Assembly: GCA_964244955.1 (NCBI GenBank)
Contig: CAXTKQ010000047.1
Coordinates: forward strand, 1 to 26,358
Length of the DNA: 26,358 bases
Direction: 5' to 3'
Source: Mucilaginibacter_A sp964244955
GTDB lineage: Bacteria; Bacteroidota; Bacteroidia; Sphingobacteriales; Sphingobacteriaceae
Below the pieces are notes generated by a model. It saw nothing but the letters and a program-made list of their open reading frames with translations. It ran no database searches and was not told the DNA's origin. Of this stretch, positions 14,707 to 22,060 are shown one piece after another; the first letter of the stretch is position 1; the number at the start of each line of letters is the position of its first letter. The position numbers and the translations under genes are program-made.

Positions 14707-17262
14707 ATGAACAGGTACTTTTTAGCTATAATTTTTTGTGCAATATCCTCTGTTGCTTTGGCACAGGCAGGCCGACAGCAAACGGCTACACCAATTTTGC
14801 CTGCTGATAGCCTGAGTTATCTTAACCCAAAAGAATTGACAGTTGGTACAGTTACCGTTACCGGATCGCAGTACTTGGACAAAGATGTGCTGATCAAAAT
14901 CTCTCAGCTTAACAAAGGCGATAAAATAACCGTGCCGGGCGATGCAACCTCTAACGTGATTAAAAACCTGTGGCTGCAAGGATTGTTTGACGATGTGAAA
15001 TTATTATATACGTTGCGCAACGATACCATCAACTTTGAGATCAACGTAAAAGAACGCCCACGGCTATCTAAACTGAACATAAAAGGTTTGCGCAAAGGCG
15101 AGGTGGAAGACATACAGAAAAAACTGAAAGACAAAACCGGTAAAATTGTAAACGAAAACCTGATCAATACAACTACGGCTATCATCAAAAAGCATTTTGC
15201 CGAAAAAGGTTACCTCAACGCAACGGTTGACATTAAACAACGCAAGGACAATGGCGAAGCAAACAGCCTCATCCTGGATGCTTTTGTTGATAAAAAGACT
15301 AAAGTTAAGGTAAACAGTATTGTTTTTACAGGAAACAGTGCTTTTAAAGATGCCAAGCTGAAAAAGTACCTTAAAAAAACCAGAGAGAAAAAAGGGTATA
15401 ATGTTTTTGGTTCTAAAAAGTTTTTGCGGGACAAATACGAAGAAGACAAGCAAACCCTGGTTGCCAAAATGCAGGCAAACGGCTACCGTGATGCCGAGGT
15501 TTTAAGTGATTCGGTTTGGAAACACGACGACAAAACGGTGAACATCAAAATCAAAGTTTACGAAGGCCCGAAGTATTATTTTGGTGATATCGTATGGTCA
15601 GGAAATGCCAAGTATCCAAGCAAGATTTTAAACACACTTTTAAGGATCAAAAAAGGCGATGTTTTTAGCGAAGAGGAACTGAACAAGCGTTTAAGCGGTT
15701 CGCCAAACGGTGATGATATTTCTTCGCTTTATTTGAATGATGGCTATCTGACTTATCAAACTGACCCCGTTCAAAAACGTATCCATAACGATACCATTGA
15801 TGTGGACTTGCGTGTTTACGAAGGCCCACAATATACGATCAACAATGTGGTGATCAAAGGGAACGAAGTAACCAACGACAAGGTGATCCGCAGGGAAATC
15901 CGCACCAAACCCGGCCAAAAATTCTCAAAAGAAGCCATTATAAGAAGTACACAGGCCATTACACAGTTAGGTAATTTTGATGAGCAAAAGATTGACCCGC
16001 GGCCAACCAACATCAACCCGAACGATGGGACGGTGGATATTCTGTACAATGTGGTAGAAAAGCCTTCTGATCAGATCGAGCTTTCCGGTGGTTTTGGCGG
16101 CGGCAGTATTGTCGGAACGTTGGGTTTAACATTCAACAACTTTTCGTTGCGCAATATTTTCAACTTAAAAGCTTACAAACCCTTGCCAAAAGGCGATGGC
16201 GAGAAGTTAAGTTTGCGCGGCCAGGCAAACGGCAAAAACTACCAGAATTTTTCTTTTACGTATTCCGAGCCTTGGTTTGGCGGTAAAAAGCCGGTTAACT
16301 TTGGTATAACGGCTTACACACAGTTGCAATCAAACGGTTCTAATGTGATTGGTTTTCAACGTAAAAAAGGTGATGTAGGTTATTATGGTATTACGATCAA
16401 TGGTGTTTCGGCAACAATTGGCAAGCAATTGAGATGGCCGGACGATTATTTCAACCTAAGCCACACGCTGAGTTTTGACCATTATAACTTAACCGATTAT
16501 CCGGGTTATCTGTTTTCTAACGGAAAATCAATCAACATCAAATTGACAGAAACTTTCAGCCGTTACTCGTTGGATGCTCCAATTTACCCGACATCTGGCT
16601 CTAACATTAGGTTGACTGCCCAGTTTACGCCGCCCTATTCTTTATTCAACAACGTTAATTACGCTATTGCAACACCGGAAGAACGTTATCATTTTGTAGA
16701 GTATTACAAAGCCAAGTTCGAGGCGCAATGGTTCCAAAAGGTTTATGGCAAGCTGGTTTTAAAAGCCCAAACGCAATTTGGCTTTTTAAGCTCTTACAAT
16801 AAAGTAGTCGGGCAATCACCTTTCGAGCGTTTTAAATTGGGTGGCGACGGTATGCAAAGCTTCCAGTTTTTGCAAGGGTCAGAAATTATCGGTTTGCGGG
16901 GATATGAAAACTTTGACATTGTGCCGTTAGGTTCTAATGTTAATATTGCCAGTAATTCCGGTAGCCCGATTTTTGATAAATTTCAGTTGGAATTACGGCA
17001 TCCGGTTATCGCCAGCCAATCGGCAACTATATTTTTGTTGGCATTTACCGAAGGCGGAAATACCTGGAACTCGTTTAACGACTTTGCACCTTTTAACGTA
17101 AGGCGTTCGGCCGGTGTTGGCGCACGTATATTCCTGCCGATATTTGGTTTGCTGGGTTTGGATTATGGTTACGGTTTCGATGCAATCCCTGGTTTGCCGT
17201 CGGCCAACAAAGGCCATTTCCACTTTTCTATTGCACAAAGTTTAAGCGGAAGTTTTAACTAA
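14707..17262 (+). CDS. bamA: Outer-membrane protein assembly factor BamA (Omp85)
   Basis: The 851-residue protein has a signal peptide (MNRYFLAIIFCAISSVALA, then QAGRQQ) and five POTRA domains spanning about residues 42-455. Repeat starts can be seen at LTVGTVTVTGSQYLDKDVLI, LSKLNIKGLRKGEVEDI, KVNSIVFTGNSAFKDAKL, YYFGDIVWSGNAKYPSKIL and YTINNVVIKGNEVTNDKVI. A 16-stranded barrel follows, beginning QIELSGGFGGGSIVGTLGLT. The barrel has the RLRG-type lid motif as GLRGYENFD. It folds outer-membrane proteins such as the PorT and PorG barrels in this window. The last strand FHFSIAQSL is followed by SGSFN, so the usual terminal aromatic residue is replaced by a short polar tail. Two Skp-like chaperone genes follow. 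Confidence 0.93.
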   Translation: MNRYFLAIIFCAISSVALAQAGRQQTATPILPADSLSYLNPKELTVGTVTVTGSQYLDKDVLIKISQLNKGDKITVPGDATSNVIKNLWLQGLFDDVKLLYTLRNDTINFEINVKERPRLSKLNIKGLRKGEVEDIQKKLKDKTGKIVNENLINTTTAIIKKHFAEKGYLNATVDIKQRKDNGEANSLILDAFVDKKTKVKVNSIVFTGNSAFKDAKLKKYLKKTREKKGYNVFGSKKFLRDKYEEDKQTLVAKMQANGYRDAEVLSDSVWKHDDKTVNIKIKVYEGPKYYFGDIVWSGNAKYPSKILNTLLRIKKGDVFSEEELNKRLSGSPNGDDISSLYLNDGYLTYQTDPVQKRIHNDTIDVDLRVYEGPQYTINNVVIKGNEVTNDKVIRREIRTKPGQKFSKEAIIRSTQAITQLGNFDEQKIDPRPTNINPNDGTVDILYNVVEKPSDQIELSGGFGGGSIVGTLGLTFNNFSLRNIFNLKAYKPLPKGDGEKLSLRGQANGKNYQNFSFTYSEPWFGGKKPVNFGITAYTQLQSNGSNVIGFQRKKGDVGYYGITINGVSATIGKQLRWPDDYFNLSHTLSFDHYNLTDYPGYLFSNGKSINIKLTETFSRYSLDAPIYPTSGSNIRLTAQFTPPYSLFNNVNYAIATPEERYHFVEYYKAKFEAQWFQKVYGKLVLKAQTQFGFLSSYNKVVGQSPFERFKLGGDGMQSFQFLQGSEIIGLRGYENFDIVPLGSNVNIASNSGSPIFDKFQLELRHPVIASQSATIFLLAFTEGGNTWNSFNDFAPFNVRRSAGVGARIFLPIFGLLGLDYGYGFDAIPGLPSANKGHFHFSIAQSLSGSFN

Positions 17263-17346
17263 GCATTGTCAGCTAATTGTTTTTAATTCAACCCTGAACA
17301 CTAAATCAAATTGGTTTCCGTAAGATTTCAAAATCATATTTTTACG

Positions 17347-17354
17347 TAGTTTTG
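17347..17354 (+). promoter_or_regulatory. -7 promoter box before the first skp-like gene
   Basis: TAGTTTTG matches TAnnTTTG and ends 4 nt before the start codon, so transcripts from it would be nearly leaderless. No -33 TTG is seen at normal spacing. Confidence 0.35.
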
Positions 17355-17358
17355 CAAC

Positions 17359-17889
17359 ATGAAGAAATTATTTTTAACATTATTAATCCCTGTGCTGGCC
17401 GTAACTGCCGCGTTTGCACAGCGTTTTGCTTATGTTGATTCTGAATATATTTTGAAGCACGTGCCCGAATACGCGTCTTCGCAAAAGCAGTTGGCTGCAA
17501 TTTCAGATCAGTGGCAAAAAGAAACCGATGCCCGTTTTCAGGAAATTGACCGGATGTACAAAGCTTACCAGGCCGACCAGGTTTTGATGACGGCCGACAT
17601 GAAAAAACGCCGCGAGAACGAAATTATTGACAAAGAAAAAGCAGCGAAAGATTTTCAACGCCAGAAATTCGGGCCGGATGGAGAACTGGCCCAGCGTAGC
17701 ACTACTTTGATCAAACCAATACAAGACCGAGTTGCCAAAGCCGTTCAAGCCATTGCCGAAAGCGAAAACCTGGACATGGTTTTTGATAAAAACAGCGAAG
17801 TGATAATGCTTTACGCAAATCCGCGTTATGATAAAAGTGCGGCCGTAATTACGCGTTTGGGTTTAAAACCAGGCGTATTTGCCCAATAA
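17359..17889 (+). CDS. OmpH/Skp-family periplasmic chaperone (first copy)
   Basis: The 176-residue protein has a signal peptide (MKKLFLTLLIPVLAVTAAFA, then QRFAYVD). The body is a long charged helical section, about residues 40-130 (QKQLAAISDQWQKETDARF, MKKRRENEIIDKEKAAKDF), flanked by short beta segments FAYVDSEYIL and LDMVFDKNSEVIML. This is the Skp/OmpH tentacle architecture, which holds unfolded outer-membrane proteins on the way to BamA. It follows bamA by 96 nt and is followed by a paralogue 51 nt on, the usual tandem pair in Bacteroidota. Confidence 0.9.
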   Translation: MKKLFLTLLIPVLAVTAAFAQRFAYVDSEYILKHVPEYASSQKQLAAISDQWQKETDARFQEIDRMYKAYQADQVLMTADMKKRRENEIIDKEKAAKDFQRQKFGPDGELAQRSTTLIKPIQDRVAKAVQAIAESENLDMVFDKNSEVIMLYANPRYDKSAAVITRLGLKPGVFAQ

Positions 17890-17903
17890 CAAAAAACACC
17901 TTA

Positions 17904-17915
17904 TAAAAACAGTAT
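17904..17915 (+). repeat. 12-bp word TAAAAACAGTAT (intergenic)
   Basis: Exact copy between the two skp-like genes, 14 nt after the first stop. A run of six A lies 7 nt upstream. Confidence 0.65.
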
Positions 17916-17940
17916 ATAAAAATCACCCTCAATAACAAAA

Positions 17941-18453
17941 ATGAAAAAACTATTTAAAGTTGCTTTAGTTTCCGCCTGTTTATTTTTTGCAGGAAATGTT
18001 GCCCAGGCACAATCTAAAATTGGTTACATCAATGTAAATCAGGTTGTAGATCAAATGCCTGAAACTAAAACTATCCAAAAACAAATTCAGGATTACCAAA
18101 AAACTTTTGTTGACCAGTTAACGGCTATGAACAACGAGCTGCAGGCAAACGCCCAAGGTTATGATGCCAAAAAAGCAACCATGACAGATGCTGCGCGTAC
18201 CGCAAAAGAAGCGGAATTGCAAGATCAAAACAAACGTTTACAGGACTATCAAACTAAAGCGCAGCAGCAAGTTGGCGATAAAAGCAAACAACTTTCTGAT
18301 CCTCTATTATTAAAAGTGCGTACCGCTATTCAAAATGTAGCAAAAGAGAAAGGTTATACTTACGTTTTTGATACTGCACAAACAGAATTATTGGTTTCTC
18401 AGCCTGGTGATGATTTAATGCCGGCTGTAAAAGTTAAATTAGGTATTAAATAA
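17941..18453 (+). CDS. OmpH/Skp-family periplasmic chaperone (second copy)
   Basis: The 170-residue protein has the signal peptide MKKLFKVALVSACLFFAGNVAQA. The mature part starts QSKIGYINVNQVVDQMPETK and has a Gln/Lys-rich coiled-coil region (about 40-120, including ELQDQNKRLQDYQTKAQQQ). It ends with the beta segment YTYVFDTAQTELLVSQPGDD. It is a diverged paralogue of the upstream gene; both likely form trimers that escort outer-membrane proteins. A copy of the 12-bp word starts 1 nt after the stop codon, and a strong terminator follows. Confidence 0.9.
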   Translation: MKKLFKVALVSACLFFAGNVAQAQSKIGYINVNQVVDQMPETKTIQKQIQDYQKTFVDQLTAMNNELQANAQGYDAKKATMTDAARTAKEAELQDQNKRLQDYQTKAQQQVGDKSKQLSDPLLLKVRTAIQNVAKEKGYTYVFDTAQTELLVSQPGDDLMPAVKVKLGIK

Positions 18454-18454
18454 A

Positions 18455-18466
18455 ATACTTCTTTTA
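18455..18466 (-). repeat. 12-bp word TAAAAGAAGTAT (intergenic, 1 nt after a stop codon)
   Basis: Exact copy between the second skp-like stop and its terminator. Read on the plus strand it is followed by TCATCT and five A, the A run being the left arm of the terminator hairpin. Confidence 0.65.
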
Positions 18467-18472
18467 TCATCT

Positions 18473-18511
18473 AAAAAGCGATGTTCAGGTAAAATGAACA
18501 CCGCTTTTTTA
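18473..18511 (+). terminator. Rho-independent terminator after the skp-like pair
   Basis: AAAAAGCGATGTTCA (18473-18487) pairs with TGAACACCGCTTTTT (18495-18509), with one mismatch, around a 7-nt loop, and further T-rich sequence follows. The stem is A/T-rich at the base, so it may work in both directions. It separates the bamA-skp run from murI. Confidence 0.8.
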
Positions 18512-18521
18512 TTTTAGCCCC

Positions 18522-19328
18522 ATGCCAGCAAACCAGCCCATCGGTGTTTTTGATTCAGGAATCGGCGGATTGACCGTTGCCAACGCCATCAATAAATTGA
18601 TGCCAAAAGAAGCATTGGTTTATTTTGGCGATACCGCGCACTTGCCTTACGGCGATAAATCGCCGGAAGCCATCAAATATTATTCCTTAAAAATTGCCAA
18701 GTTTTTGATGGACGAAGGCTGCAAAGCCATTGTGATTGCCTGCAACACCGCATCTTCTTTGGCTTACCAGGATTTGAAACTGTTTTTGGGGAACCAAATC
18801 CCGATTTACAGCGTGATTGATCCGGTGGTGGATTTCATGACCGCTTCTGATCATTTTCAAAATATCGGTGTTATTGCTACGCGTGCGACCATCAAATCCA
18901 ACATCTACGCACAAAAACTTCAACATAAAAAGCCGGAATTAAAAGTACATTCCCTCGCCACGCCTTTATTGGTTCCAATGATTGAAGAAGGTTTTTTTAA
19001 CGATCAGATCAGCAACACGCTCATCCACACTTATCTTTCCGACCCTGTTTTGCAGGGAATTGACAGTTTGATTTTAGGCTGCACGCATTATCCGTTGATC
19101 CGAAACGAAATTGCCGCTTATTATCATCCCGAAATAACCATCGTTGATAATACCGAAATTGTTGCCCGTCATCTCCGGCAAGAACTGCAGCAAATGGATT
19201 TGTTAAATGACGAAAAACCCGCGCCGCACCGTTTTTACGTTTCCGATTATACCGATTCTTTTGAAAAAAGCACACAGTTGTTTTTCGGTCAGCAAATCAG
19301 GTTAAACCTTCGTCAAATTTGGGATTAA
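18522..19328 (+). CDS. murI: Glutamate racemase
   Basis: The 268-residue protein converts L- to D-glutamate for peptidoglycan. The motifs are GVFDSGIGGLTV at the N-terminus, YFGDTAHLPYGDKS, the first catalytic cysteine C74 in VIACNTASS and the second C187 in LGCTHYPL. All are intact, so the enzyme should be active. The start lies only 11 nt after the terminator; TATTTTAG just before it is a poor -7-like sequence, similar to TACTTTAG before bamA. The copy PKEA (CAAAAGAAGCAT at 18604) differs by one base from the dispersed word and lacks the adjacent A/T run. Confidence 0.95.
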   Translation: MPANQPIGVFDSGIGGLTVANAINKLMPKEALVYFGDTAHLPYGDKSPEAIKYYSLKIAKFLMDEGCKAIVIACNTASSLAYQDLKLFLGNQIPIYSVIDPVVDFMTASDHFQNIGVIATRATIKSNIYAQKLQHKKPELKVHSLATPLLVPMIEEGFFNDQISNTLIHTYLSDPVLQGIDSLILGCTHYPLIRNEIAAYYHPEITIVDNTEIVARHLRQELQQMDLLNDEKPAPHRFYVSDYTDSFEKSTQLFFGQQIRLNLRQIWD

Positions 19329-19330
19329 GA

Positions 19331-19390
19331 TTACACGCTCAAATCCTTTGCTTCCCGCAACCGTTCTAAATAAGTAAGTTTGTAGGCTTA
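19331..19390 (-). pseudogene. Possible remnant of a protein C-terminus
   Basis: On the minus strand an open stretch bounded by stops reads AYKLTYLERLREAKDLSV and then TAA. The composition looks like a genuine amphipathic C-terminal helix. There is no start codon, and a stop lies immediately before it. It may be the tail left by a deletion between murI and nuoH, or simple chance given only 18 codons. I do not recognise a source gene. Confidence 0.25.
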
Positions 19391-19404
19391 GTAAATTATT
19401 TGTT

Positions 19405-20474
19405 TTGAACCATTACCTCCTCAGCATTTTGGTTGCCCTGGCGCTGTTTACTTTTGTGGCGCTGTTTACCACGTTTGGCGTTTATGCCGAACGCAAGGTT
19501 TCCGCGTTTATACAAGACCGGTTGGGGCCGATGGAAACCGGTAAATATGGTTCGTTACNNNNNNNNNNGATATGCTAAAGATGCTGCAAAAAGAACTGAT
19601 TACACCTTTGGCTGCTGATAAAATCCTTTTTGCTTTAGCACCAATCATCATTTTTGTCGCCGTTTACTTGGGTTTTGCCGCTTTGCCCTGGGCACCGGGT
19701 TTAATTCCGGCCAGCATCAATGTTGGTATTTTTTATATTTTGGCCGTGCTTTCCATAGAAACCGTTGGCATTTTGATGGCCGGCTGGGGATCGAACAACA
19801 AATATGCTTTGCTTGGGGCCATGCGTTCGGTAGCACAAATTGTTTCGTATGAAATCCCGGCTGGTTTTGCCATTATTTCTGTCATCATGATTTCGCAGAC
19901 GTTGGATTTGCAGGAAATTGCCAGGCAACAAGGCATCCTTTCAACAGAAAACATCAAGTTTTTAGGATTTATGCCGGTAAAAGAAGCAGGCGGAATTTTA
20001 GCCTGGAACATCTTTCGTGCGCCGCATTTGATCGTTGCTTTTGTGGTTTACTTTATCGCTTCTTTGGCCGAAAGCAACCGTGCGCCGTTTGATATCCCGG
20101 AAGCAGAATCGGAATTGGTTGCCGGTTTTCATACCGAATACACCGGAATCCGTTTTGCGCTGGTTTTTCTGGCCGAATATTCGATGATGTTTTTAGTGTC
20201 AATGGTTGGCGTAATACTGTTTTTAGGTGCCTGGAATACGCCTTTGCCAAACATTGGGGCCGTAAGACTGGCCGATTGGACAACCGGAAATATCTGGGGA
20301 ATTGGCTGGATTTTTCTGAAATCATTGCTTTTGATCGGTCTGCAAATGTGGGTTCGATGGACATTGCCGCGTTTCCGGGTAGATCAATTAATGGATTTGT
20401 GCTGGAAAGTTTTAACGCCGCTTGCATTTTTGTGTATGTTGATTTCGGGAATTTGGCGGTTGTGGTTAATGTAG
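19405..20474 (+). CDS. nuoH: NADH-quinone oxidoreductase subunit H (interrupted by assembly gap)
   Basis: NuoH is the membrane subunit of complex I that forms most of the quinone-binding chamber. Before the gap the frame reads MNHYLLSILVALALF and on to YAERKVSAFIQDRLGPMETG, then KYGSL, from a TTG at 19405. That is the first possible start after an in-frame stop at 19375. After the gap it continues DMLKMLQKELITPLAADKIL to residue about 356. The conserved loop ESNRAPFDIPEAESELVAGF and FHTEYTGIRFALVFLAEY are intact. The two halves are out of frame by one base across the ten Ns. Eleven unknown bases, encoding Q-x-x-A, would restore the family sequence, so the break is an assembly artefact and not a mutation. 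murI, not nuoG, lies upstream. Confidence 0.92.
19559..19568. other. Assembly gap (10 N) inside nuoH
   Basis: Ten undetermined bases split nuoH. The reading frames on either side agree only if the true length is 11 (or 11 plus a multiple of 3), so the N count is a placeholder or estimate. Confidence 0.98.
20214..20225 (-). repeat. 12-bp word TAAAAACAGTAT (coding)
   Basis: Exact copy in nuoH, encoding I-L-F-L on the plus strand. No neighbouring A/T run. Confidence 0.55.
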
Positions 20475-20496
20475 AGATGTTGTTTCGATTGTTTGC

Positions 20497-20584
20497 TGTC
20501 ATTTCGACCGAAGGGAGAAATCTTCTTCAAAGTGTTGAATCTTTTGTTTTTGAAAGAAGATTTCTCCCTTCGGTCGAAATGACA
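20497..20584. repeat. 31-bp perfect inverted repeat between nuoH and nuoI
   Basis: The arms 20497-20527 and 20554-20584 are perfect reverse complements (left arm starts TGTCATTTCGACCGAAGGGA) around a 26-nt loop. The transcript would form a very stable hairpin. The element is non-coding and fills most of the 153-bp gap 20475-20627. The arm sequence resembles a dispersed palindromic repeat that I recall from many Bacteroidota genomes, a REP- or MITE-like unit. A copy inside the complex I operon could pause transcription or mark an RNA processing point. Confidence 0.9.
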
Positions 20585-20627
20585 AAGCGCATGAAAACAG
20601 CAGCAATAAAAAAATTAAAGAATCAAA

Positions 20628-21209
20628 ATGTTCAACAATATCATCAACGGAATTAAATCAGCAGGAAAAGGCTTCAACCTCACCCTGAAACATTTTTTGG
20701 CTGCTAAAAACAGCAGGGAAGTGGTTGGCATACAGTCTGATAATTATTTTAAACAGCAGGAGGGGAACGTTACCATCCAATACCCGCACCAAAAATTGCC
20801 CATTCCGGAAGTTGGCCGTTACCAGCTTTTTGTAGAAATGGACGATTGTATTGTGTGCGATTTGTGCGCTAAGATTTGTCCGGTTAATTGTATCGAAATT
20901 GAATCTATCAAATCAACCGAAGCCATTGGCCAAACTTCCGACGGCACAACCAAACGTTTGTATGCCGCTAAGTTCGACATCAACATGGCCAAATGCCTGT
21001 ACTGCGGTTTGTGCACCACGGTTTGCCCGACGGAATGCATCACGATGACCAACCAATACGATAAAAGTGTGCAGGATTTGGATTTGTTGACTTACCGTTT
21101 TTCGCCCATGAGCGAAGCCGAAGCCGAAGAAAAACGTTTGGCTTTAGAAAAGCAGCAGGCCGAAAAGTTGGCCGCCAAACAAGCGGCCACACAAAAAAAA
21201 CAGGGGTAA
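20628..21209 (+). CDS. nuoI: NADH-quinone oxidoreductase subunit I
   Basis: The 193-residue peripheral-arm subunit carries two 4Fe-4S clusters (N6a and N6b). The first motif is CIVCDLCAKICPVNC and the second CLYCGLCTTVCPTEC, both complete CxxCxxCxxxCP sets. It passes electrons towards the quinone site at the NuoH interface. The start MFNNIINGIKSAGKGF gives the normal N-terminal amphipathic region. After about residue 160 the protein has a charged Ala/Lys/Glu/Gln tail (EAEAEEKRLALEKQQAEKLA) predicted to be helical and absent from short NuoI proteins. The stop TAA is the first three bases of a 12-bp word copy whose end forms the nuoJ start. Confidence 0.95.
   Translation: MFNNIINGIKSAGKGFNLTLKHFLAAKNSREVVGIQSDNYFKQQEGNVTIQYPHQKLPIPEVGRYQLFVEMDDCIVCDLCAKICPVNCIEIESIKSTEAIGQTSDGTTKRLYAAKFDINMAKCLYCGLCTTVCPTECITMTNQYDKSVQDLDLLTYRFSPMSEAEAEEKRLALEKQQAEKLAAKQAATQKKQG
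20705..20716 (+). repeat. Near-match to the 12-bp word (TAAAAACAGCAG, coding)
   Basis: One mismatch at the last base, but it keeps a run of six T placed 6 nt upstream as in the exact copies, so it is probably a diverged member. It lies in nuoI. Confidence 0.4.
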
Positions 21210-21218
21210 AAGAAGCAT
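21207..21218 (+). repeat. 12-bp word forming the nuoI stop and nuoJ start
   Basis: TAAAAGAAGCAT followed by G provides both the nuoI stop (TAA) and the nuoJ start (ATG) with 7 nt between them. A run of eight A lies 6 nt upstream. Confidence 0.75.
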
Positions 21219-21756
21219 GGAGCAAGGCATATTTATTTTTCTGGGTTTAACAGCGGTTGCTTCGGCCTGGTTTGTGGCGGCAAGCCAAAACCTGGTACGC
21301 TCTGTTTTTATGTTCTTCGTAACCATATTTGCTGTTGCCGGGTTATACGTTTTTGCTTTGGCAGATTTTGTGGCCGTAACCCAAATCGTGATTTATGTGG
21401 GCGGCGTTTTGGTGCTGATGCTGTTCACGTTCATGCTGTCAAGCAAAGAAACGCTGGAAAAGTTAGAAGAGAGCCGGCATCCGGTTTTTACCTTGAAACA
21501 GTTTCCGGCATTGCTGGTGGCAGCGGCATTTTTGATTGTATTGGTGAATGCCATTTTCAAACTAAAACCCGATCAATTGGGATGGATTTTACAGGCAACT
21601 AATAATACTTTTCGTCCCCAAGATAACACCGTTACCAATATCGGCATTAATTTGATGACCACTTATTTGCTGCCTTTTGAAACCATTTCCATTTTGCTGA
21701 TGATGGCGCTGATTGGTGCCGCACATTTGGCCAGAAAGGAGCGTTCTTTTGATTAA
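21217..21756 (+). CDS. nuoJ: NADH-quinone oxidoreductase subunit J
   Basis: The 179-residue membrane subunit has about five hydrophobic helices. TM3 carries the conserved region DFVAVTQIVIYVGGVLVLML and then FTFML, where NuoJ has the pi-bulge that couples quinone reduction to proton movement. The start ATG follows the nuoI stop by 7 nt. The last 8 bases overlap the start of nuoK. Length is typical of the family. Confidence 0.93.
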   Translation: MEQGIFIFLGLTAVASAWFVAASQNLVRSVFMFFVTIFAVAGLYVFALADFVAVTQIVIYVGGVLVLMLFTFMLSSKETLEKLEESRHPVFTLKQFPALLVAAAFLIVLVNAIFKLKPDQLGWILQATNNTFRPQDNTVTNIGINLMTTYLLPFETISILLMMALIGAAHLARKERSFD

Positions 21757-22054
21757 CCTGCAAACTTTTATGCTGATCGGCGCGTGTTTATTTGCCGCCG
21801 GTTTGTACATGGTTTTAACCAAAAACAACGCCATTCAGGTTTTGATTGGGATTGAATTTATCATCAATGCAGGAGTGATCAATCTGGTTGCTTTTGGAAA
21901 ATACGACCGCTACCACAACGGCGGACAAATTTTTGCTTTGTTTGCCATCGTTCTCGCCGCTGCTGCAACTGCGGTTGCATTGGCCATTATTTTGAACGTT
22001 TACCGTCGGTTTAAAACCATTGACCCCGGTAAAATTGACGAATTAAAAGATTAA
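21749..22054 (+). CDS. nuoK: NADH-quinone oxidoreductase subunit K
   Basis: The protein has 101 residues from a TTG start at 21749 (MINLQTFMLIGACLFAAGLY), which gives the normal NuoK length; an upstream in-frame GTG at 21713 would add an unlikely extension inside nuoJ. Three hydrophobic helices are seen. The key glutamate of helix 2 (E36 of E. coli) is present in LIGIEFIINAGVINLV. The helix-3 glutamate (E72 of E. coli, in LAAAEAS) is replaced by alanine here, in VLAAAATAVALAIIL. The C-terminus NVYRRFKTIDPGKIDELKD is normal. The gene overlaps nuoJ and is 6 nt from nuoL. Confidence 0.93.
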   Translation: MINLQTFMLIGACLFAAGLYMVLTKNNAIQVLIGIEFIINAGVINLVAFGKYDRYHNGGQIFALFAIVLAAAATAVALAIILNVYRRFKTIDPGKIDELKD

Positions 22055-22060
22055 CAGCAT

